Shown here in pieces: positions 8,373-15,182 of a stretch of 23,120 nt of DNA (position 1 is its first letter; every line of letters starts with the position of its first letter). The notes under the pieces were generated by a model, which ran no database searches, was not told the origin of the DNA, and saw nothing but the letters and a program-made list of their open reading frames with translations. Made by a program: the position numbers and the translations under genes. Origin of the DNA: Puniceicoccaceae bacterium. GTDB lineage: Bacteria; Verrucomicrobiota; Verrucomicrobiia; Opitutales; Coraliomargaritaceae. The DNA lies in contig PXBU01000248.1 of assembly GCA_003566795.1 (NCBI GenBank), forward strand, positions 1 to 23,120. Reading direction: 5' to 3'.

Positions 8373-8397
8373 AAAAAAAGGTGCCCTCTTGAGGCGC
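8373..8397 (-). terminator. Possible weak terminator after lpd
   Basis: Reading on the minus strand, a short GC-rich stem (CCTC and GAGG, tight loop) is followed within a few bases by seven T residues (8379-8373). It lies about 105 nt after the lpd stop and 26 nt before the glycosyltransferase start, where a terminator is expected. The stem is short, so this is tentative. Confidence 0.3.
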
Positions 8398-8442
8398 GTC
8401 ACGAACTTTCGTCACGTACCGGCCAGCACCGAAGGCGAAACA

Positions 8443-8492
8443 TGTTCACCAAATCGACGGAAAATAACTCATTGCGATCTCGTGGGTGAACA
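8443..8492. promoter_or_regulatory. Inverted repeat in the lpd/glycosyltransferase spacer
   Basis: TGTTCACC (8443-8450) and GGTGAACA (8485-8492) are perfect 8-bp inverted copies 34 nt apart, just after the lpd stop codon. They could be a stem-loop in the lpd 3' end or a split operator for the glycosyltransferase. Nearby, CGTCACG occurs twice as a direct repeat (8397-8403 and 8410-8416). Confidence 0.3.
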
Positions 8493-8500
8493 ATGTAGCG

Positions 8501-9910
8501 CTACACGCTGTGGATGGCCTTGCCATCGACGGCGAGGGCGGCTTCTTTGACCGCTTCGCTGATGGTGGGGTGGGCGTGGATGGTGCGGCCGAGATCCTCG
8601 GCGCTGCCGCCGTATTCCATGTGGGCGACGGCAGAGGCGATCATCTCGGAGCTGCCTTTGCCGATGATCTGCACGCCGAGAATGCGGTCGGTTTCCTTAT
8701 CCGCGATGACCTTGGCGAAGCCCTCGGTGGCGTCCATGGCGATGGCGCGGCCGTTGGCCATAAAGTTAAACTTGCCCACCTTGACGTCCAGGCCCTGGTC
8801 CTTGGCCGCCGCCTGGGTGAGGCCGACGCTGGAGATTTCCGGCTCGGTGTAGATGACGTTGGGGATGACATCGTAGTTGACGTGCCCCGCCTGGCCGGCG
8901 ATGCGCTCGACGCAGGCGACGCCTTCTTCCTCGGCCTTATGCGCCAGCATGGGGCCGGCGATGACATCGCCGATCGCGTAGATGCCGTCGGCGGAGGTTT
9001 TGAAGTGTTTGTCGACGGGGATGCGTCCCTGGTCGTCGGTCTCGATGCCGACCGCTGCCAAGCCGAGGCTTTCGGTATGGGGCTTGCGTCCGACCGCGAC
9101 GAGCACCTTGTCGCATTCAAATTCGACGACTTCGCCTTTTTTGTTTTCAGCTGTCAGGATGTTTTTACCCGACTTCTTGGAGATGCCGGTGACCTTCGTG
9201 CTGAGGTGAAATTGCATGCCCTGCTTTTTGAAGACACGCTCGGCCAGCTTGGAAACATCCTTGTCGAAGGTGGGGGCGATGACCGGCAGGAATTCGATGA
9301 TGTCCACTTGCGCGCCTAGACGTGACCAGACTGAGCCGAGCTCGAGTCCGATCGCGCCGGCACCGACCACCACCATTTTTTCCGGCACTTTATCGAAGGC
9401 GAGGGCCTCGGTGCTGCTGACCACGGTTTCGCCGTCAAAGGGGAGGAAGGGGAGCTCGACCGAGGTCGAGCCAGTGGCGATGATGATGTGCCTCGCAGTT
9501 ACAGTGTCCTCACCTTTGCGGCCCGTGACTTCAATGCGGCTATTTGATTTAATTGAGCCAAGTCCATTAAAAACGGTGACCTTGTTGGCCTTCATCAGCT
9601 GCGCGACCCCGCCGCATAGCTGGCCGACGACTTTGTCCTTCTTTGCCATCAGTTTCTCGATGTTGATCGAGAGGTTGGTCAAGTCGATCCCATGGGCATC
9701 CGCACCGTGGGCGGCGAAATGATACATCTCAGTGGAATGCAGCAGGGCCTTGCTGGGAATGCAGCCGATGTTCAGGCAGGTGCCGCCGAGGTGCTTGCTT
9801 TTTTCGATGAGCGCGGTTTTGAAGCCGAGTTGGGCAGCTTTGATGGCGGCAACGTAGCCGCCGGGGCCGGAGCCGATGACGGCGATGTCGAATGTGGGTT
9901 CTTTGGACAT
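8501..9910 (-). CDS. lpd: Dihydrolipoyl dehydrogenase (E3)
   Basis: A 469-residue FAD enzyme that reoxidises dihydrolipoamide on the E2 subunit and reduces NAD+. FAD-binding GSGPGG is at 13-18; the redox disulfide Cys45/Cys50 is in GGTCLNIGCIPSK; the NAD-binding glycine motif VVGAGAIGLELGSVW is near 182; the C-terminal dimerisation domain has the active-site His in HAHPTISEAV. Length and motifs are normal. It is the last gene of sucA-sucB-lpd, indicating service to 2-oxoglutarate dehydrogenase, though E3 is often shared with other complexes. The 118-nt gap from sucB is filled with CAGTT/AACTG repeats that run almost to the ATG, with no Shine-Dalgarno sequence. The stop codon lies in the 12-bp palindrome TGTAGCGCTACA (8494-8505). 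Confidence 0.97.
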   Translation of the reverse strand: MSKEPTFDIAVIGSGPGGYVAAIKAAQLGFKTALIEKSKHLGGTCLNIGCIPSKALLHSTEMYHFAAHGADAHGIDLTNLSINIEKLMAKKDKVVGQLCGGVAQLMKANKVTVFNGLGSIKSNSRIEVTGRKGEDTVTARHIIIATGSTSVELPFLPFDGETVVSSTEALAFDKVPEKMVVVGAGAIGLELGSVWSRLGAQVDIIEFLPVIAPTFDKDVSKLAERVFKKQGMQFHLSTKVTGISKKSGKNILTAENKKGEVVEFECDKVLVAVGRKPHTESLGLAAVGIETDDQGRIPVDKHFKTSADGIYAIGDVIAGPMLAHKAEEEGVACVERIAGQAGHVNYDVIPNVIYTEPEISSVGLTQAAAKDQGLDVKVGKFNFMANGRAIAMDATEGFAKVIADKETDRILGVQIIGKGSSEMIASAVAHMEYGGSAEDLGRTIHAHPTISEAVKEAALAVDGKAIHSV

Positions 9911-9916
9911 GAATTT

Positions 9917-10012
9917 CAGTTTATCAGTTTTCGGTTGTACAGTTTTCAGTTCAGCGTTATCAATCAGTTATTTAGTTAGCTGGTAACTGGCTAGCTGAAA
10001 ACTGGTGAACTG
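9917..10012. repeat. CAGTT/AACTG iterated-unit array in front of lpd
   Basis: Five CAGTT units (starting 9917, 9925, 9940, 9947, 9965) are followed by three inverted AACTG units (9985, 10000, 10008) within 96 nt. The longest inverted match is CAGTTTTCAG (9940-9949) with CTGAAAACTG (9995-10004). The units are imperfectly spaced, so this is not a simple tandem repeat. The array starts about 7 nt upstream of the lpd ATG. Confidence 0.75.
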
Positions 10013-10051
10013 CCGACTACTGTTTGGCTCAAATGCCAAACAGTAGTCGGC
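10012..10051. repeat. Perfect 17-bp hairpin around the sucB stop codon
   Basis: GCCGACTACTGTTTGGC (10012-10028) and its exact reverse complement (10035-10051) flank a 6-nt loop (10029-10034) that holds the sucB TGA. The right arm encodes the SucB C-terminus (SRLLFG, a family-typical ending), so the left, non-coding arm is probably the copy. No U-tract follows on the minus strand, arguing against an ordinary intrinsic terminator; RNA stabilisation or attenuation before lpd is possible. Confidence 0.85.
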
Positions 10052-11363
10052 TGGGGTCCTCGATGGCTTCCTTGATTTTGACCAGGAAGGTGACCGCTTC
10101 CTTGCCGTCGATGAGACGGTGGTCGTAGCTGAGTGCGAGATACATCATCGGACGGGCCACCACTTCGCCGTCGACCACCACGGCCCGCTGCTGGATGTTG
10201 TGCAGGCCGAGGATGGCAGGTTGCGGGAAGTTGATGATCGGCGTGCTGAGCATCGAGCCGTAGATCCCGCCGTTCGAAATAGTGAAGACGCCGCCCTGGA
10301 GGTCAGACATCTGAATTTTGCCGTCGCGGGCGGCCTTGGCGTAGCCGATGATGTCCTGCTCGATTTGGGCAAAGTCCTTTTGGTCGCAGTCACGCACGAC
10401 GGGCACCATCAGGCCCTTGTCGGTGCCCACTGCCACACCGATGTCGTAGTAGTGTTGGGTGACCACCTCGTTGCCCTCGATGCGGGCATTGACCGCCGGA
10501 ACCGCCTGCAGGGCATGGGTGACCGCTTTGGTGAAGAAAGACATGAAGCCGAGCTTGATGCCGTGGCGCTCGACGAAGGCCTCCTGGTGCGTTTTGCGGA
10601 GCTGCATGACGGCACTCATGTCAACCTCGTTGAAGGTGGTGAGCATGGCGGATTGCTGCGAGGCGTTGACCAAGTGCTCAGCAATCTTCTTGCGCAGCGG
10701 CGTCATTTTCTTGCGCGTCTCACGCTCGCCCGACTTCGGGCCCGTTGCGGCAGCCGATGCGGCATCGGCTTTTTTAGGAGCGCTTTCGCCGCTGGTCGCT
10801 CCCTTGTCCCTGGAGCTGCTCTGGTCTGAACTTGCAGAAGCATGGCTCAGGATGTCGTGCTTGGTCACGCGACCGTCCTTGCCGCTGCCTTCGATGCGGG
10901 AAACATCGACGCCAGTCTCCTCGGCTGCTTTGCGCGCGGCGGGGGAGAGGGAGTGGTCGGCGGCCGGTTGTCGGTTGTCGGTTTCCGGTGATCGGTGGTC
11001 GCTTTCTGCTGGTTCCTTATCTTCCGGGGAGTTGTCGGCGCCACTCTCATTCTCACCTGCACCCTTCGACTCCGTCGAAGCACCACGTTCACTTTCACCC
11101 TCACTTTCACTCGATGAACCGCCTGCGGCGGACTCATCGATCGTCGCGACGACCTGGCCAATTTCGACTTCCTCGTCGGCCTCGACTTGAATGGTGATGA
11201 CTCCGGACACGTCTGCATTGGCTTCGGAGGTAATCTTATCGGTCTCGAGTTCGTAGATGGTCTGGCCTTCTTCAACATAGTCGCCGGACTTGACGTGCCA
11301 AGCGGCCAGAATGCCAGAGCTGATGGATTCGCCCATCGCGGGAATTTTTACTTCAGTAGCCAT
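10029..11363 (-). CDS. sucB: 2-oxoglutarate dehydrogenase E2, dihydrolipoyllysine succinyltransferase
   Basis: A 444-residue acyltransferase core subunit that transfers succinyl groups from lipoamide to CoA. One lipoyl domain (1-77) carries Lys43 in ELETDKITSE. A peripheral subunit-binding domain (about 138-174, SPAARKAAEETGVDVSRIEGSGKDGRVTKHD in part) and a catalytic domain (about 210-444) follow, with active-site LSYDHRLIDG near 415. MGESI at the N-terminus and the sucA neighbour favour the 2-oxoglutarate over the pyruvate complex. The linker between lipoyl and binding domains (about 78-137) is Ser/Glu/Asp-rich instead of Ala/Pro-rich and is built from iterated DNA units. The ATG is immediately preceded by a GGAAAGT-type repeat with no Shine-Dalgarno sequence. 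A 17-bp hairpin encloses the stop codon. Confidence 0.96.
   Translation of the reverse strand: MATEVKIPAMGESISSGILAAWHVKSGDYVEEGQTIYELETDKITSEANADVSGVITIQVEADEEVEIGQVVATIDESAAGGSSSESEGESERGASTESKGAGENESGADNSPEDKEPAESDHRSPETDNRQPAADHSLSPAARKAAEETGVDVSRIEGSGKDGRVTKHDILSHASASSDQSSSRDKGATSGESAPKKADAASAAATGPKSGERETRKKMTPLRKKIAEHLVNASQQSAMLTTFNEVDMSAVMQLRKTHQEAFVERHGIKLGFMSFFTKAVTHALQAVPAVNARIEGNEVVTQHYYDIGVAVGTDKGLMVPVVRDCDQKDFAQIEQDIIGYAKAARDGKIQMSDLQGGVFTISNGGIYGSMLSTPIINFPQPAILGLHNIQQRAVVVDGEVVARPMMYLALSYDHRLIDGKEAVTFLVKIKEAIEDPSRLLFGI
10965..11002. repeat. CGGTTGT/CGGTGATCGG iterated repeat inside the sucB linker
   Basis: Plus strand: CGGTTGT occurs twice in succession (10965-10978), followed by CGGTTTCCGGTGATCGGTGG. 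On the coding strand it gives the linker peptide around residues 121-133 (SDHRSPETDNRQP). The pattern is of the same kind as the intergenic arrays in this window, with a different seed. Confidence 0.6.
11064..11111. repeat. Palindrome plus TTCACT-type iteration inside the sucB linker
   Basis: CTTCGAC-TCC-GTCGAAG (11064-11080) is a perfect 7-bp inverted repeat. It is followed by TTCAC units at 11088, 11094 and 11105, with CTCAC at 11100. Coding-strand translation gives the Ser/Glu-rich linker residues about 85-100. Confidence 0.6.
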
Positions 11364-11365
11364 AA

Positions 11366-11406
11366 GGGAAAGTGGAAAGTGGAAGTTGGAAGTTCAGGTT
11401 GGGAAG
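11366..11406. repeat. GGAAAGT/GGAAGTT iterated repeat directly upstream of sucB
   Basis: Units GGGAAAGT, GGAAAGT, GGAAGTT, GGAAGTT and a decaying CAGGTT tail follow one another, beginning 2 nt upstream of the sucB start codon. It occupies the place where a ribosome-binding site would be. Confidence 0.65.
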
Positions 11407-11443
11407 CCCTGGTGCAGGATTGAATGAGTATTTTTTATTTTTT

Positions 11444-11466
11444 GTAGCGAGAGGGTTTATCCCGCC
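11444..11466 (+). repeat. REP-like element, copy 1
   Basis: GTAGCGA is followed by GAGGG, loop TTTAT and CCCGC, giving a hairpin with one mismatch. The 7-nt head and the loop equal those of copies 2 and 3 while the stem differs on both sides, as expected if the hairpin itself is conserved. A T-rich tract precedes it. The 3' flank reads CCTGAGCTGAGCTTGTCGAAG (in part, 11465-11485), another repeat-like string with doubled TGAGC. It faces copy 2 in inverted orientation. Confidence 0.65.
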
Positions 11467-11515
11467 TGAGCTGAGCTTGTCGAAGTCTCGATCCGAAGGG
11501 GCTTGCTATGCAAAA

Positions 11516-11564
11516 GGGCTCTATCCTGGCATAAAGCCAGTCGCTACGGGAGATTCGATGAAAA
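11516..11564 (-). repeat. REP-like element, copy 2
   Basis: On the minus strand GTAGCGA (11547-11541) precedes the perfect hairpin CTGGC-TTTAT-GCCAG. The match with copy 3 extends over 49 nt with 43 identities counted by eye, including TTTTCAT before the GTAG head and TAGA after the hairpin. GTAG begins 47 nt after the sucA stop, in the sense direction of sucA. With copy 1 it forms an inverted pair bounded by GTAGCGA and TCGCTAC (11444-11547). Confidence 0.8.
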
Positions 11565-11594
11565 ACTTTTTTGAGCATCCACTAACTTGTTTGT

Positions 11595-14363
11595 TCAGGA
11601 TGTTTTGCCGAAGGCGTCTGCGATGAGTTTTTGTTGTTCACGTTTGTGTTTGGCGAGCGAGCCGACGGCGGGGCTGGCAGCAGCCCGGCGGCCGGCGTAG
11701 CGGGGCATCATCTCCAGCAGTTCCAGCAGACGTGGCATCATGAAAGTGTAGCCGCCCATATTCTGGGGTTCCTCCTGACACCAAACGAGTTCGGCATCCT
11801 CCGGGTAGCTGTGGATGATTTTTTTGAGCAAATCGGCGTTGAGCGGATAAAATTGCTCCACCCGAATCAGAGCACTGTCCTTCAGCTTGTGTTCCCGGCG
11901 GTAGGCATTCAGGTCGTAGTAAACCTTACCTGAGCAAAGGATGATCCGCTTGATTTTCTTTTTTGCGGCAGAGCTGTCATCGAGAATCGACCAGAATTCA
12001 TTGTCAGTAAAATCGGCGACCTTCGAGACGCACTCTTTGTGTCGCAGCAAACTTTTCGGGGACATGATGATGAGTGGCTTTTTGAATTCGCGCTTCATCT
12101 GGCGGCGCAACACGTGGAAGAGCTGAGCCGGGGTGGTGAGGTTGCACACTTGAATATTGTTTTCGGCGCAGGCCTGCAAAAAACGCTCCAAGCGTGCCGA
12201 CGAGTGCTCGGGACCCTGCCCCTCGTAGCCGTGGGGTAGTAGCATTACCAGGCCGCTGAGGCGCCCCCATTTGGACTCTGAACTGGTTAGGAACTGGTCA
12301 ATGATGACCTGGGCTCCGTTTACGAAGTCGCCGAACTGTGCCTCCCAAATGCAGAGCATTTCGGGGTAGTCCAGGGAATAGCCGTAATCAAAGCCGAGCA
12401 CCGCAGCTTCGGAAAGCAGCGAGTTGTGCACGCAGAATTGAGCCTGATCGTCGCTCAGGTTGAGCAGATTGGTGTAGCGCTCACGGGTCTCGCTATCATA
12501 GACCACGGCGTGACGATGGCTGAAGGTGCCGCGCTTGGAGTCCTGCCCGCTGATGCGGACGGGCGTACCATCCATCAGCAGCGTCCCGAAGGCGAGGGCT
12601 TCACCCATGCCCCAGTCGATACCGGTATCTTCCTCAAAAGCTTTGAGCTTGGCCTCGACCTGCCGCTTGATCTTGCGGTTGACGTTGAAGCCCTCCGGAA
12701 AGCGGGTGTGCTCCTTAACGATATGATGTAGCCGCTCCTTGGATACGCTGGTATCGAAGCCCTTGAAATTATAGGCGGGTTGTTGCGTCGCCGTCGACTC
12801 GTCGACGTGTTTGATCGGCTTGCCCTCCTCCTCCTTGACCGTGTTGAAAGCCTGCTCCAAGCGCTGGTGGTAAGCTTCCTTGATCGTGTTGATCTCGTCT
12901 TCGGTGAATTCACCGCTCGCGATCAGTTCTTTTGCCATGACGTCGCCGACAGGTTGCATCTCCTTGATGGCCTTATATAGCACCGGTTGGGTGAAGGCTG
13001 GTTCATCGGATTCGTTGTGCCCGTGTTTACGCCAGCAGAGCATATCGATCACGACGTCACAGCCGAAGGTCTGCCGATAATCGAAGGCGACTTCCATGGC
13101 GGCGACCACCGCAATCGGGTCGTTGCCGTTGACGTGGAAAATCGGTGCCTCGACGATCTTGGCGACATCGGTGCAATAACGACTGGAGCGGGCATCCTCG
13201 GGACTGGTGGTAAAGCCAATTTGGTTATTGATGACGATGTGAATGGTGCCCCCGGTGCGGTAGCCCTTGAGCTGGGAAAAATTGAAGACCTCCGCTACGA
13301 TGCCTTGTCCGGCGATGGCCGCGTCGCCGTGTATCAGCAGTGGCAATACCTTTTTGCGCTCCAAGTCATCGCGGATGCGCTGGCGGGCGCGGGCCTTGCC
13401 CTCGACGACCGGATTGACCGCTTCGAGGTGGCTCGGGTTGGCCGCCAGGCGAATGTCGACCTCGTGGTTGCCTTCGGTTTTGCGCTTCGTTTCGTAGCCC
13501 AGGTGATACTTGACATCTCCATCACCGTAGATGCTGTCCGGAATGTAGTTTTCCGAGAACTCGCGCAGGATGTATTCGAAGGATTTGCCGAGGAAATTGG
13601 CCAGCACGTTCAGGCGGCCCCGGTGGGCCATGCCCATTATGATTTCATCCACCTTGTTGCGTTTGCAGCGCTGGAGAATGCTTTCCAAACAGGCCAATAA
13701 GGTCTCGGCGCCTTCCAGTGAGAAGCGCTTCTGCCCGACGTAGCGGGTTTGCAGGAAATTTTCGAAGGCCTCGGCCTCGATCACCGAGCGCAGGATTTGC
13801 GCTTTTTTTGCCTTGTCGAAGTTGGGACGGAAGCACTCCGGTTCGATACACGACTGAATCCAGCGCCGTTTCGGTGTCTCCTGGATATGAATGTATTCTA
13901 CCCCGACTGTGTTACAGTAGGTCTTTTCCAGGCGTTCTTTGAGCTCGCCGAGTTTCATTTCCAGCCCACCCAGATAATTGCCGGTGTGAAAGACTTGCTC
14001 TAAATCCGCCTCGTCAAAACCCAGCCGCTGCAGCGTCAGCCTGGGATTGGCAGCGGCCTCTTTGATCAGCGGGTTGACCTTCGCGACCGTGTGCCCAATT
14101 GAGCGGTAAGCATAGATCAGGCCGATCGCGCGGGCTTGTTTGATGGCAAAGCTATCCTCGGAAAAACGGTCGGGCTCCGCCGAACGGCTGCCAGCGTCCT
14201 TGCCAGTGGTAGCGGGCGCTTCGCTCAGGCCAAGATTGAAGCCTTCAAAAAAAGCCTGCCACTCGCGATCCAGTGAGGACGGGTCAGTCAGCCAGATTTC
14301 GTAGTTTTGGTCGATGAGATCCGCGTTCCAGCGGCTCGCGACGGGAGAATGTTTGGTTTGCAT
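11595..14363 (-). CDS. sucA: 2-oxoglutarate dehydrogenase E1 component
   Basis: A thiamine-diphosphate-dependent decarboxylase of about 922 residues that converts 2-oxoglutarate and succinylates the lipoyl group of SucB. The short N-terminal segment (NADLIDQNYEIWLTDPSSLDREWQAFF) is the E2-binding extension of OdhA/SucA proteins. GMAHRGRLNVLANFLGK, HGDAAIAGQGIVAEVFNFS and NNQIGFTTSPEDARSS are the thiamine-diphosphate and Mg motifs; RKHGHNESDEPAFTQP and the C-terminal transketolase-like half (GQDSKRGTFSHRHAV, LLPHGYEGQGPEHSSARLERFLQ) are complete. It is first in sucA-sucB-lpd. ATG 14363 is chosen; a GTG at 14369 is an alternative start. The 231-nt gap to sucB is long for subunits of one complex and holds two REP-like elements. 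Confidence 0.97.
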   Translation of the reverse strand: MQTKHSPVASRWNADLIDQNYEIWLTDPSSLDREWQAFFEGFNLGLSEAPATTGKDAGSRSAEPDRFSEDSFAIKQARAIGLIYAYRSIGHTVAKVNPLIKEAAANPRLTLQRLGFDEADLEQVFHTGNYLGGLEMKLGELKERLEKTYCNTVGVEYIHIQETPKRRWIQSCIEPECFRPNFDKAKKAQILRSVIEAEAFENFLQTRYVGQKRFSLEGAETLLACLESILQRCKRNKVDEIIMGMAHRGRLNVLANFLGKSFEYILREFSENYIPDSIYGDGDVKYHLGYETKRKTEGNHEVDIRLAANPSHLEAVNPVVEGKARARQRIRDDLERKKVLPLLIHGDAAIAGQGIVAEVFNFSQLKGYRTGGTIHIVINNQIGFTTSPEDARSSRYCTDVAKIVEAPIFHVNGNDPIAVVAAMEVAFDYRQTFGCDVVIDMLCWRKHGHNESDEPAFTQPVLYKAIKEMQPVGDVMAKELIASGEFTEDEINTIKEAYHQRLEQAFNTVKEEEGKPIKHVDESTATQQPAYNFKGFDTSVSKERLHHIVKEHTRFPEGFNVNRKIKRQVEAKLKAFEEDTGIDWGMGEALAFGTLLMDGTPVRISGQDSKRGTFSHRHAVVYDSETRERYTNLLNLSDDQAQFCVHNSLLSEAAVLGFDYGYSLDYPEMLCIWEAQFGDFVNGAQVIIDQFLTSSESKWGRLSGLVMLLPHGYEGQGPEHSSARLERFLQACAENNIQVCNLTTPAQLFHVLRRQMKREFKKPLIIMSPKSLLRHKECVSKVADFTDNEFWSILDDSSAAKKKIKRIILCSGKVYYDLNAYRREHKLKDSALIRVEQFYPLNADLLKKIIHSYPEDAELVWCQEEPQNMGGYTFMMPRLLELLEMMPRYAGRRAAASPAVGSLAKHKREQQKLIADAFGKTS

Positions 14364-14491
14364 TGCCACAATTTCTGCTCTTTTGTAAATTTTCTCATTA
14401 GGATTTCAAATTCTTTAAGGTTAAAAAAATGAGGTATAAGATTAGCTTAAGTAAGGAACTCGTTTAAAATAGAGGATTTACGAATTTTTAC

Positions 14492-14503
14492 CTTGATATC
14501 AAG
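14492..14503. promoter_or_regulatory. 12-bp palindrome before the 70-residue gene
   Basis: CTTGATATCAAG is a perfect 12-bp palindrome ending 2 nt before the start codon at 14506, where the ribosome-binding site would be. It lies in the AT-rich divergent region between sucA and the plus-strand genes. It could be an operator or may act on translation; a chance occurrence is not excluded. Confidence 0.35.
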
Positions 14504-14505
14504 AT

Positions 14506-14718
14506 ATGGATACGGAGCAAATACGCTTAGATTTACAAATCGCGACGGGTGCCGTGAAACCCGCCCGAGATGACAGCATGGCTGCCGCGCTGGCCCGATT
14601 GGACGCGCTGGCGCGCGAGTCGGGAATACCGGGGGATTTGGCGCATTATCTGAGTCGCCGGAGTTACCTGAAAGCACTTGATTGGCTGGACAATCCAGAC
14701 CAGCCTCACCGGGTATGA
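14506..14718 (+). CDS. Unknown 70-residue protein, coupled to the YciH gene
   Basis: I do not recognise this family. The protein is soluble and predicted helical, with an Ala/Arg/Leu-rich centre (MAAALARLDALARESG) and a tail RRSYLKALDWLDNPD; there is no Cys, signal peptide or membrane helix. Its TGA overlaps the ATG of the next gene (ATGA), which strongly suggests it is real and translated with that gene. No Shine-Dalgarno sequence precedes the ATG; a perfect palindrome occupies the site instead. The YciH partner suggests, but does not show, a role near the ribosome. Confidence 0.65.
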   Translation: MDTEQIRLDLQIATGAVKPARDDSMAAALARLDALARESGIPGDLAHYLSRRSYLKALDWLDNPDQPHRV

Positions 14719-15104
14719 GCAAGCGTATCGACACCGGTGGCGGGGAGTCCTTGGGCTCCAATCCGTTTGCGGGGCTCTCGGGTGCGAGCCTACCCAAGGC
14801 GGCCCAGTCGGCACCGCAGCGAACGCCCGCCCGCAAAGAGAAGAAGCCGGCCCCGAAAAGGGGACGGGTCGAATTACGACGTGAGAAGGGTGGTCGCGGC
14901 GGTAAGACGGTGACCACTTTGTCGGCCTTCGCTTCGCACTTGCCGGTGGCCGAGCTGGATAAGCTGGCTTTTGATTTGAAAAAGTCCTGCGCCTGCGGCG
15001 GCACTTTGAAGGGGCGTATTATCGAATTGCAAGGAGATGTGCGGGAGCGGGCCTTTGCCGCACTCGAAAAGCGCGGCTTTCAACCAGTGCTGGCGGGAGG
15101 TTGA
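14715..15104 (+). CDS. yciH: YciH/SUI1-family (eIF1-like) translation factor
   Basis: A 129-residue protein. The first 50 residues are a basic, Pro/Lys/Arg-rich, probably disordered extension (PQRTPARKEKKPAPKRGR). Residues about 52-129 form the SUI1/eIF1 fold: VELRREKGGRGGKTVTTLS, then the family signature DLKKSCACGGTLKGRIIELQGD and the closing KRGFQPVLAGG. Relatives are eIF1 in eukaryotes and archaea and YciH in bacteria, thought to affect start-codon choice or initiation under stress. I start at ATG 14715, overlapping the previous stop by 4 nt; an upstream in-frame ATG at 14682 would overlap more and adds unlike sequence. This places it in a two-gene coupled unit. Confidence 0.9.
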   Translation: MSKRIDTGGGESLGSNPFAGLSGASLPKAAQSAPQRTPARKEKKPAPKRGRVELRREKGGRGGKTVTTLSAFASHLPVAELDKLAFDLKKSCACGGTLKGRIIELQGDVRERAFAALEKRGFQPVLAGG

Positions 15105-15111
15105 CCTTATG

Positions 15112-15150
15112 AGCCAGAAGCCGGAGGTCTGCGGTCAGAAGTCTGTGGTT
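15112..15150. repeat. GGTCTG/GTCAGAAG iterated repeat in the yciH-aminotransferase spacer
   Basis: Overlapping imperfect units (CCAGAAG, CCGGAGGTCTG, CGGTCAGAAGTCTG, TGGTT) follow one another, ending about 32 nt upstream of the aminotransferase start. It is a separate seed family with the same style as the other spacer arrays. Confidence 0.5.
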
Positions 15151-15182
15151 CGATGCAAATAAAGTTGCTCGACTGGCATTGA

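Noticed and set aside
8486..9319. 277-codon open frame on the plus strand
   Set aside because: It is antisense to lpd, and the Asp/Gly/Val-rich pattern is the reverse complement of normal coding sequence.
9917..10012. A CRISPR array in the sucB-lpd gap
   Set aside because: Units are 5-10 nt with variable spacing and both orientations; there are no repeats of CRISPR length, no spacers and no cas genes.
10012..10051. Intrinsic terminator after sucB
   Set aside because: The stem is strong, but no U-run follows on the transcribed strand and lpd belongs to the same complex, so I report a hairpin rather than a terminator.
10119..10829. 236-codon open frame on the plus strand
   Set aside because: It is antisense to the sucB catalytic domain and shows no family features.
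12987..13700. 237-codon open frame on the plus strand
   Set aside because: It is antisense to the conserved thiamine-binding half of sucA; no independent start signal or domain.
14370..14505. Divergent promoters of sucA and the 70-residue gene
   Set aside because: TATAAG at 14435-14440 is a fair -10, but no acceptable -35 lies at 16-18 nt; on the sucA side no hexamer pair with good spacing was found.
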